Of a stretch of 64,000 nucleotides of DNA, positions 34,964 through 44,874 are shown one piece after another (position 1 is the first letter of the stretch; every line of letters starts with the position of its first letter). The stretch is from contig CAUJLY010000002.1 in the NCBI GenBank assembly GCA_963281155.1, positions 3,038,001 to 3,102,000 on the forward strand. The letters run 5' to 3'. The notes under the pieces are model-generated. The model worked only from the letters and a program-made list of their open reading frames with translations. It had not been told where the DNA came from and ran no database searches. The DNA is from Rhabditophanes sp. KR3021. Taxonomy: Eukaryota; Nematoda; Chromadorea; Rhabditida; Alloionematidae. Both the position numbers and the translations under genes were made by a program.

Positions 34964-36345
34964 ATGGAGGATCAACACGTTTATTCAAACTCAAAGAAGG
35001 TATAGTTTTTGATTGGTATCAAATTTGAAATGCAGTTTTTCAGCGTCCTTGCACTGAAAATGTGCCAGAAGATTTCTTAGTTAAGTCCCGCAAGTACAAT
35101 GAAGAGTTGATGGAAGAGTACAAAAACTTGAAACGCCAGGTCAAATCGAATCTTGAAAATAACATGATGATTGGTGAAAAGTCCTTGAAATATTCGGCTA
35201 TTCGAGATGGACTTGGAGACAAGGTTAAGGAGATGATAGAAGAATTCGGTAAATTTGAAGAGATGAACTCAAAAATGAGGGTATCATTTAACGATATCGC
35301 CAAAATGATGAGCAAACATGATGGTAACAAAACATCTGAGGGATCAAATCAAAATGGTCTAAGAATTGAGCTTGAAAAGAAATTTGGGACTAAAAGTGAG
35401 ACACTCGAAATGCTGGCGAATTTGAGAGACGGCTTGATTAAAATGAAGGTTGAAAAAGAAGGGGAGGAGGCTAAGCAAGTGGGGTTTCAAAAAACGGTGA
35501 AACGGGTCGATAAGTTAACTTCAAGGTCAACCAAACTAAAAGAAGGAATAGAGAAACTGTCTCAAATTGTAGAGATGACAAAGAAGAACGAACCAAAGAC
35601 TATTGCTTCTTCCTTACCACTTTCCGTCAAAAAGGAAAGAATGGATGAACTGAAAAGGTTGGAGGCTCGTAAAGATGTTGCCATTGAAAGAATCATCAGC
35701 ATGGAAGAATGTAGAGATATTTTGGCAAAAGGTGGATTCGTTAAAAAAGTTAGACAATGCCATGACTTGAAAGCCAAAGTAGATCAGTTCAAAGAAAAAT
35801 CCTGGATGGAGTTGGCAAAAGACGATAAGTTCAAATATCATGCTGAAATAAGTGATATGTTGATGAAGATCGAACACTTAAAAGAAGAAAAAAATGGGTT
35901 TGAGTCGGAAGGTCAAAGGGTTTTGGGAAAAATGAAGGATCTTGAACAGTTAAATTGGCAATTGAAGGAAGAATTGAGTGGCAATGAGGAAAAGGAAAAA
36001 ACTCTGTTAGCTGATTTGAAAGATGCCTTTAATGTGGCGAAAGAATGTTACGAAGAAAGTGAGAAATCCATTTACGCCAAGTTAGAAGGATTTGACTTGT
36101 CTTGCTGGAATTGCACGAATATCTTTCCCAGTTCAATCCAACAAAATGAATGGGTCAAATTTAACGCCGAATTTGAAAAGAACTGCGGAATAAAATCTAA
36201 ATCTGAGGAGGAATTCAAGAAAAAGGAAATGGAATTCAAAAAACTTGAAAAGACACGTTCCGAACTTATCAATGACTATCAAGGCCATTTGTTTATGTGC
36301 AAGAAAAAGCAGGAAGAACTTGAGAAACTGAAATTGATGAAATAA
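34964..36345 (+). CDS. Long coiled-coil protein with CxxC motif
   Basis: Exon 1 is 36 nt (34964-34999, MEDQHVYSNSKK), a 44-nt intron ends TTTTTCAG, and exon 2 runs 35044-36345, total 445 residues. Nearly the whole protein is Glu/Lys-rich heptad-like sequence (ELKRLEARKDVAIERIISME, KKKQEELEKLKLMK). One break in the coil near residue 360 holds CWNCTNIF, a possible zinc knuckle or hinge. The head-to-head position with the RdRP suggests co-expression. I do not recognise a named family. Confidence 0.8.
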
Positions 36346-36640
36346 TATGTAATTAGTTTAATAGTACCATTTTTAATAAATATTTTATTTAAACTGTTTT
36401 CCGAATTTCGAAGAAATAAGGATTACAATGTGTTGTAAATCAATTTTATCATTTACTAATATTTTATTTAATGGGAATAGTTTAATTAGATCAATCAGCT
36501 TGAAGATACTTACTTTTATTAAAAATCAAAGTTGCTAAGGCAAATACTTTACAGAAAACTTGTTTATTGAAGAAAATAAGTTCAAAATAGTTTACAAATG
36601 GGATTAAAAGAAATTAAAAGAGATTAAAGGAAATGTTTTA

Positions 36641-39544
36641 TCAAGCATTGACACGTTGATATTTGAGATCGTGCTCTTGATTGTAAAAGTGGAGAGTAGT
36701 AAGTTGGTCATCGTAAAGTTCCATTCCACTAACATCTTTATAGGCATTGATGAGTGCCCGGCCTCTGTCAGCATATTGCTCAGCAATATACATTGGTGCA
36801 GGAAGACTGACAGGAGAATTGACGATTTGGTATCCGTAGGCCAAGGTGTTTGTGAGCACTTGCAACTCATCAGAACTTAAATCCAAGTCATTGCGAATCA
36901 CAATGTATCTTGGCACTTTGCAGGTTCCTTGGAGACCACTGTGAGAAGTAAGGTAGAATTCAAATAACTTGGGGTTCACAATCTTGGTGTCGACGACAGT
37001 CCCAGGGCTGATGTTTTGGTGATTAGCCCTATCGCAACTATTAATTCCTTTTCTGAACAGACGAATGTTGTGGTTCTTTTCGACTACAATCAAAGTGAAT
37101 TTAATGGTCGGATCAAACTTCTTGAGAACGCTTTCAATCACAGCACAGTCGTATTTGGAGTAGGATATGTATCTTCCTTCTGATCCCGAACTTCTGTAAA
37201 TTACTACTTCCTTTGGAAGGAAGCCGTTGTTTTTGGTGACGTAGATATCCAGAGTTTGATTGAGAATCGTAACCCAAAAGGCCACATCTCCATCTCTTGC
37301 CAAATTACAGTTCACATAATCACCAGCGAACTCACAGGCACTTCCAATACAATTGCTGGAATATCCAATGGTTGTGAAAGTATCACAAAGGGAGCTGTTG
37401 GTGTTATTGAAGGCAAGACCGAGAATAAGGCGTTTGTTGTCCAGCACAGGCATATTGTTTTCCAATTTCAAATTGATGGAGTAATTCAATCCACCCATCT
37501 TGACATTCGTCTTCAAGATAATATTTTCAAGAGTCTTAATTTGATTTTTCTCCAAAATTTTCAAAGCGTTGTCCATCTTGATGTCCTGAGTAACTATCCC
37601 AGTCACCAGTTCCATATACTTGATTGGCCCGTGAACATTCGTTACTGAGGGTGGACTGAAAAACATCACGAAATCTGTCCCACTTTCTTTCAAATAACTG
37701 AATAGATTTTCAACACCATATGGAGTGGCTTCAACTGGCTTAATCTCAAAACACTCACTCACACTCATCCCACGAGACAAGCAAATTCTTCTGAAAGTTG
37801 AAATGAAGTCTTTCATATCTTTCATTTCCATTTGGAATCTATTTTTAGACTCAAAATAATAGCCTGCCCAATTAGTGATGGCGGATGGTTTGATGAAAGT
37901 GTCACCTCTAGGGTGGTCCCAAGTAGATAGATCAGTAGATGGCTTGATTATTCCCTTCTTGTAGTTCAACTGAGGAATGGGCAATTTTCTACTTGGTATT
38001 TCCAGCATCTTAAAGGCACTTGCGAAGCCAGAATTGATTAGATACTCATCATTTACATAATCACAATTACTGTAAATGTTTTCAATTTCCTTCATTCTTT
38101 TTGATGGAGCAGTAGCACACGCACGAATCATAGTTGAAATTTGCTCCGCAGTTTGAGCTCCTTGAACAACTCTCTGAAAGTCGGCAACGTAGCATAACTC
38201 CATCGGGATAAAATTCAGTTGAAGCTTCCCATCACTTCCTTTGCATTTGTATTCAACGAGAGGGTACTCTGGAAACTGCAATTCCCTTCCATATTTGGTC
38301 TTAATGTACTCCGCAACACTAATCTTCACACCCTCCATCAGGAAAAACTTTTGAAAGGCATTTTCCTTAATAACTCCACTAATAGTTATGGCTTGCTCTT
38401 GTCTATGAGTGACATGGCAAACAAGGCCCTTGAAGTTATTTAGAACTTTGACGGCATTGGCTCCAGAGAAAGGCAGCATTCCACGTGATCCAGTCAGAAG
38501 GAGTTCATACTTGTGATGGAGGAATTGGCAACCGTGAAAGGCCGTTTTCTTCTCATCCATAACAATGGCTACTCCTCCATTTCCAGGTTCAAGTTCATAA
38601 GGTCTGATGGTTTGCTGAAACCCAACTCCCAAATACTTTCCATCTGGCAGTTCAGGCATGTCCTTTGTGCCGAATCCTGCACTTTCTGGATTCATTAGAT
38701 AGGTTTTGCCATTCTCGTAAATGGCCATATCTTGTGGACGTTTGTGGATGCTAATTTTGGCAAGTAATTCCAAGTATTGCTGTCCTTCTTTATTTTCAAG
38801 TTGATCACTGCCAAGCATTCCAAACACGTTCCCATTCTTGACCAACTTAAAGTGGAACTCAAGGTGAGTCAGTCCTGCCATTTCATATTGAGGGTAGTCA
38901 GCGAGGGCAACATTCTTGATTCCGAAGACGAGGTCCGATATTTGCTCCATGTTTCTGAACAATTGTCTTGTGAAGACAGTTCTATCAAAATCATAAACAG
39001 CAGTGTTTGGATCCACCGTATCTAACTTGACCAGTTCCTTTTCAGCAATAATCCATAAATTCAGGAACATGGAATGTTTCTTAACCCGGTAGTAGCTAAA
39101 AGTGAGGAATAGGATTAAATATAAGTTTAAATAACATACTCTGGTTTCTTTTTAACCATAATTTCATCAGCAATTCGCTTGTTGATTAGAACAGCAGATC
39201 TATCCAATCTCACACCCCAAATATCCATATCATATTGATAGTATTTGTAGTCCTTCATATCCCCAGTTGGAGTGAGAGGGAAAAAGTTGGTTACACTTGT
39301 CACTTTTTTTCCAACACTCCCAGCAATTCCTTTCGAGGCAAACTTTCCATTTCCAACAGGAATCTAAACAATCGCATCAAATCAGGTTTGAAAGCTAGTA
39401 TTATGAGGTATTCAATTCGCATACTCTTTTATATTACTTAGTTTAATTACTTACTTGATTGTCTCTGAGAAACTTTATTTGATTCATATCTTCCTTGGTT
39501 GAAGAGTTGTAGAACACTTTCGGAGCATCGTAATCGCCAGACAT
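36641..39544 (-). CDS. WAGO-class Argonaute, catalytically inactive
   Basis: Small-RNA-guided silencing effector. Exons 39544-39455, 39363-39140, 39095-36641; about 920 residues; all phases fit. The N region has IAGSVGKKVTSVTNFFPLTP and YYQYDMDIWGVRLDRSAV; PAZ-region features include YKCKGSDGKLQLNFIPMELC; MID has KILEKNQIKTLENIILKTNV; PIWI has VVIYRSSGSEGRY and VSLPAPMYIAEQYADRGRAL. The last string is the nematode WAGO form. The slicer residues are absent: the GADVTH-type site reads GSACEF, the YRDG site reads YRSSG, and the His near the end is replaced (YIAEQY). So it should bind guides without cleaving and act through partners. It lies upstream of the RdRP on the same strand with only the plus-strand coiled-coil gene between them. 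Confidence 0.93.
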
Positions 39545-40222
39545 AACTTATAACCACAGCTCGGCAAGTTGTATAAATGTAAATGAGTAATTAAGTCAAG
39601 TTTAGCCAAATGTTGAATTGACGACCACTATTTATCCTTAAGTCATAAAACGATTTAGCCTAAACATATCTATTTTAGATTCATATACCAATTTGGGCTG
39701 GATGACTCTATACTTATTTGAATCATTTGCATTCTTAAGTGGTGCACCCATTTAGGCTAGATTATTTTGATCCTTAAGCCAAGTATATTTTAGCCACTTT
39801 CATGATTCCAAAGATGAGATTAGGGTGAATTGAGCAAAGTACAAATACCATTACTTTTTTGATCTAAAATAAATATTTTATGAGATAAATAAGGAAAAGA
39901 TATTATTTGAACAGAAACAAATTGCAGACTTGTAAGGGAAAAGAACAGTTATTTAAAGTAGTTTATTCAACCAACGATGCAGTTGATGATAATGATGATA
40001 TAAAAAGTATGTATAAAGGCGAAAAAAGTGTTGTTAAGAAGTCCTTTGAGCAGCGTCATGAGAGATCCTTGAAAATCAGATAAAAAATGGAGAATGATGA
40101 AGTGGCAATAAGTTTATTCATCATCACAAATAATAGGAAATAGTACGATACAAGAAAATCAAATATTTTATTAAATTAAAAGTATTATTAAAAGGCATAA
40201 TATTTATTGTATGTGGTTACAA
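39545..40222. other. Intergenic, weak coding-like stretch
   Basis: About 680 bp. On the plus strand 39925-40086 stays open for about 54 codons after a GCAG (TCKGKEQLFKVVYSTNDAVD...SLKIR) and has protein-like composition, but I found no start or partner exon. Otherwise AT-rich with no feature. Confidence 0.35.
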
Positions 40223-42151
40223 TTAGTTGAGTTCGTCTTTTTTGAAGATATCCATGTCACTCAAATTACTAGTATTCAAATCGAAAGCCATCTCATCTGG
40301 AGCAACATCGGTGTTGTCATTTCTAAACATGTCGAAGAAGTCCAAATTTGGAGTTGTTCCATTATTTTGATCAATTTGAGGAATACCTTCTCCGTCAACA
40401 TTTTCATCCTTGTCGAGGAACATAAATTCACCATCACTTTGAACATTGGACGTAGGGAGAGGGGAAAAATGATTGAACTCATCCATTTCAAAGTTAAAAG
40501 AGACATTTTGCTCCATCTCATCCGCACCATCAAAATTAGCGCCATTCGTCGTATTGTCTTCATTACCACCATTCAATATGTCTTCTAGATTCGCACCATT
40601 CAACATGTCCTCTAGATTATCCATATTGCATATAACACTGTTTTTCGGTGATCCTTCTGAAACATTTGATCCTTGATAATGATAATTTAAAATAGTGTTG
40701 TTTCCAAAAGTTACTTTCTTTTGATTGTCTTCAGAAGTGATAGAATTGTTGGTGCTCGGTAAAGCAGAATCGTTCATAAAATCTAATGAACCAATATTCT
40801 TCAGTTGGAAGGATTTTAAATGGGGATTGATTGGGGGTGATACGACCTTCTCAATTGAAACAACAGCTTGTGAATCCATCTCAAGAGTGAGAGGCATCTC
40901 ATCCTTCTCTAAATGGTCTGCTGTATTTGAGGCAATTGGAGAATTCAGTAAGTTTGGAGGTGCTTTGTCTGATAGAATAATTACACTCTCATTTTGGTCC
41001 TCCATTCCTTCCTTTGCTCCTAAGTTGGTTTGGCTTTGGTTAGCTGCGCTTGAACCGATTAGCGAATCCACATTGCTATTGAGAGAGCAATTGAATTTGT
41101 CCCGAGCACCTGCAACTTTACTTGATTCCAAGGCTCCTAGCATGCGACTCAATCCATCGACAGCCCCATTAGTCATTACAGTGCCATCCATCATCAAAGA
41201 TTCATCAAACGTTGACGGCAAAATGAAGGGCTTAGCTGGTTTTCTCTCACCGCTTGATGGAATAACTCCTCTTATCGCAGCAGAAGAAATACCACTACTC
41301 TTCAAACGTGGAGCTCTTATTGTTGCGGCAGAGGATTGAATACTGTTGTTTGGATCTGGAATTTGTCGCGTTCGTTTGGCTGGAATTTGTTGACTTTTTG
41401 AAGGAGCCAAAGTATCACTGATTCTTTTGTCTGGACGTTGAACAGAACCATTTTCTCCTTTTGTGTCTTTTAATTTTTTCTCCAACATCAAATTCTCCTT
41501 TTCATAATCCCTCAGCTTTAGTGATTCCAAGGCACACTCAATGATAAAAGTCTGGAGTGAGTGCTCATGTTGTTGAATCACCTCACTTTTCAATTCCTGC
41601 TTGTGTCGGATTGCTTTTTCAGCTTTGGAATCCAATTCTTCAATACTTTCTTCGAGAGCAATGCATTCATCCACTAGATCGAACTGCCCTTCCTCTCGGA
41701 ATATTTCATCCACTTTGCGCTTTAGTTCCTCTGTAGTACGGTTGAGCTCTTCCTGAGCCATCATTCTTGCATGGATAAGCCCATCTTTCTACAAAACTTA
41801 GATCTTAGTTTAAAAAATGAAACATACGTCGAAATGTTTGAACAGCTTCCTTCTCAAAGCATACTCTTGTTTGAGAATAAGTATCTCAGTCTTGTAGAGA
41901 TTAACCCTGGAGTGATGGGTCTCAAGGATGTCCTCATGAATTTGTGTTCTCTCAATATTCATTGCATCCATATCCGACATATGCTTCAGCTTTTTCTCGC
42001 ACATATCTACTTCTGCCTGTTCATCTAAAAATGAGTATGCGTAAGTATTTAAATGATCAAACTTACTTTCAACATCTTTCTTGGCCATCTCACGCTCAAA
42101 CACAGCCTTGCGAATTAATTGTTCGATGTCGCCATTCACTTGCTCATCCAT
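40223..42151 (-). CDS. Coiled-coil protein with acidic disordered tail
   Basis: Exons 42151-42067, 42024-41828, 41788-40223, in phase, about 615 residues. The first 200 residues form a coiled coil (MDEQVNGDIEQLIRKAVF, MMAQEELNRTTEELKRKVDE). The rest is low complexity with Ser/Ala-rich parts, then Asn/Asp-rich repeats (NLEDMLNGANLEDILNGG) and short hydrophobic-acidic motifs such as MDEFNHFSPLP and LDFFDMF, which look like interaction or activation motifs. No enzyme domain. It could be a kinetochore, transcription or germ-granule scaffold protein, but nothing decides this. Its neighbours are the Argonaute and SF3A2. Confidence 0.75.
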
Positions 42152-42235
42152 TTTGCAACAATAATCTAAATTTTGCAATAGTAACCTAAATTTTGCAACA
42201 ATAATATAAATTTTGCAACAATAATATAAAATTTG
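42152..42235. repeat. 20-bp tandem repeat upstream of coiled-coil gene
   Basis: Four copies of TTTTGCAACAATAATATAAA (variants with CTAAA and CAATAGTAACC) begin at the base next to the ATG of the 40.2-42.2 kb gene and so form its 5' leader or promoter. Confidence 0.75.
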
Positions 42236-42459
42236 ACCCAACGCATTGTTATTACAAATGTTCCGTGGCTACAACAAGAGCCCTGAATCAGGCATTCTTT
42301 TCGAGATGTACCATTTAGCCACTCTACAAACTAATATGTTACTATATTCAATATATTACTATATTTGATGTGCTTTACAATATCCAAATTAAAGTTTAAA
42401 TGAACAAAAATATAAAATTTATTGAAGGTTGTGGAAAATAATTAAAAGAGTAAAATAGC

Positions 42460-43128
42460 TTATGACTGGGGTTTCTCAGGCTTGAACGCAAATTGGAAAT
42501 AGAATTGTTTTGTCTCCTTATTCCAATCAAACCAAAAGACATCCTCCTTCTTGTCCACTTCTTTACTTGGAATCTTGAAGGAGATGGTTTCGTATGGTTC
42601 AGCGGCGAAAATTAAGTATTGGTATTTCTTGTCTGGAGCTTCAATCTTTTGCTCATATGCAGACATGAATCTATGTCTTGGAATTACACTTATCCCAATA
42701 TCAGGGTAATCAATTTGAAATAAAAACCCTAATTGCCCTGAATTAGGGTCGAATTGTTTAGTTACTTTATAGCCAGGACTGCCGATCTTTACGAATTTTT
42801 TTATCTCTGATTTAGATTGTATCTGCTGCTGTTGTTGCATAAATAATTGGGAATCTGCCGAATCTTTTGCTGCACGCCTAGCCAAATTTTGTTGATGTTT
42901 CTTGCCTTGGGTATGAGCTAAATAGGAGCCTTCGTTGTTATGCAAGGTCAGGCAAAGTTTACACTCATATCCACCCAAATGATTCTTCATAAAATAGGGA
43001 TCCTTAGACAGATCTATCATTTCACTAGCCAGTTGCCTCAATCTTTCACGCCTATCCGCATTAGCATCGGAATATGAGGCATTCCCGCCACTGCCTGTTT
43101 TGCCACCAGCTCTATTTTGAAAGTCCAT
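42460..43128 (-). CDS. repo-2: Splicing factor SF3A2 (SF3a66), REPO-2-like
   Basis: U2 snRNP component needed for branch-site recognition. Single exon, 222 residues. It starts MDFQNRAGGKTGSGG, has the matrin-type zinc finger (GGYECKLCLTLHNNEGSYLA then HTQGKKHQ), and the SF3A2 core (LGFLFQIDYPDI, PRHRFMSAYEQKIE, YLIFAAEPYETISFKIPS, FWFDWNKETKQFYFQFAF). The long proline-rich tail of vertebrate SF3A2 is absent, as in the nematode protein REPO-2 (similar length from memory). No lesion. Confidence 0.95.
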   Translation of the reverse strand: MDFQNRAGGKTGSGGNASYSDANADRRERLRQLASEMIDLSKDPYFMKNHLGGYECKLCLTLHNNEGSYLAHTQGKKHQQNLARRAAKDSADSQLFMQQQQQIQSKSEIKKFVKIGSPGYKVTKQFDPNSGQLGFLFQIDYPDIGISVIPRHRFMSAYEQKIEAPDKKYQYLIFAAEPYETISFKIPSKEVDKKEDVFWFDWNKETKQFYFQFAFKPEKPQS

Positions 43129-43605
43129 GATATAATTGAAAACAATTTAATGGTATGAAAAGCTTGTTTAGTTTAATTCAAAAACACTGAACGATTTTCC
43201 AATGTGTTGTCTTAACATCCGCTCAAGATATCAAATGAAAGATGCTAATGATTCATGAGATTTGTCATTTTGTATTCAGATTTTGCGAAATGTAAATTTT
43301 ATAGAAATAATATACTTAGTTAAAAAGCATCTTCAAAACAGTATTTATACTTCATTTACCTCAGAATCATAAAATAATTCTTCGCTATGATTAGCTTCAC
43401 ACCTAAAAATTCATCAAAATTGCAATCTAAAGTTAATTGTGCCTTGGGATTTATACAAATATAAATTTAAACAATAGGCCTAAAGTAGGTTTTAGATAGG
43501 CCTCAATTAGGCCAGGTCTTGACAACAGATATAATGAATAGTATATATATTATAGTATTTATTGTAATGAGAGCGGCAATATTCTAATTTAAGCTCCGCA
43601 TTATC
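43129..43605. other. Intergenic, nothing recognised
   Basis: AT-rich sequence between the SF3A2 start and the end of the next minus-strand reading frame. No ORF, repeat or RNA gene supported. Confidence 0.6.
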
Positions 43606-44185
43606 GTTGTTACATTGTGTCAGAATCAAATAATTTCTCCATTCCGTTATCGTAAAGACAATTTCTTCTGTAGAATGGCAGGTGAGTTATTTTTTCAAAA
43701 TAGAGTAATGGCTCTTCTAAGACTCTTTCAATATTATTTAACATTTGAGTAATTTTGTTTTTTGAAAAAGTAGAACTTTTTCTTCAGTAGTTGAAGTCGT
43801 AACAGGGTACATTGCATATTTAAGATTTCCACGGTTTTTTCACCATCTTTTATTGAAATTAGAAATGATAAACAGTATTTGGAGTGATCGATGGATATGA
43901 AATCGTTTACAAGTGTGGATAATATAGTATAATTTGTTGAACAATATGGGTTAAAAAGTGCCCCGTATTGCAAATTTCAGGAGTAAATGTAGCAAAATCA
44001 TCACTGACAAAACCTACTTCACGGTTATCCTTACGAAATAATGTTGGGAATATAGAATCTAAAAAATGAAACTGCTCCAATAATAACTTAAATATGATAT
44101 TATGTGCAGTTGCAGGATTTCTTTGTCCTTTATTTTCAAAACGGCATTGTAAACATGAATGCCAGAAATTAATTGCAAATCGCAT
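43606..44185 (-). pseudogene. Unrecognised protein gene with two frame breaks
   Basis: Three overlapping minus-strand frames read as one protein: MRFAINFWHSCLQCRFENKG ... DDFATFTPEICNTG, then (after a one-base shift in a GGGG run near 43963) ALFNPYCSTNYTILSTLVND ... LNMQCTLLRLQL, then (after a shift in the A/T runs near 43758) KITQMLNNIERVLEEPLLYF ... RNCLYDNGMEKLF with stop near 43606. About 190 residues if joined. Composition is protein-like throughout. Both breaks are in homopolymers, so assembly error is a fair alternative to decay. Family unknown. Confidence 0.45.
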
Positions 44186-44874
44186 GTAATATGCCGCTCA
44201 TTATTTTAGCTTCAGAATATGTGATTAAGAAATTTTGAATAATGAAACATGAGATCTTATTAAAAGCTTCATTTAACAACCACGGCATGGTGAAAGTAAA
44301 GACCAATTAAATAAGTAGATTTTACTCTTCTTTTATACTCATTTTATTAGTAGATGGATCAAATATATTTTCCCAGCAGCTATTTATCTATAAAAGTTAT
44401 CTACGTGCTGTCATTGTATGAGATATGATTAAAAGGCATAATCAATTTAAAGGAGCTTGTGATGGACATGAGTAGTGCGAACTTTTATGAAAATTATGCT
44501 GTTCTTTAATATTTTTTCATATTTAGCATGATATTTGGTATTCTTTACGGACTATATTTATAATTACCATATTCATGTTATTTTTTATTCATATTTATTG
44601 TACTCTTTATTACTATATATTAATGTGTAAGTACAATAAAGTAGATTGTCTTGCTAGCCCAAGTCGACTGGCATCATAATACTAGAACTGTTCTTTACTT
44701 CACGTGAAGGCCGGGACATTATTGAACTCAGAACAAGCTACAAAGAAATATGAGTCGTTACGATCTATATTTCATTGAGAAATATTTATTTAATTTAGAG
44801 TGTTGATGTAATTACACCATTTATTAGTAATGTGTTTATTTATAAACAAATATGTTACAAACGATTGTCAATTC
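44186..44874. other. Intergenic, nothing recognised
   Basis: About 690 bp of AT-rich sequence upstream of the preceding frame and downstream of the GBA2 stop. No supported feature. Confidence 0.6.
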
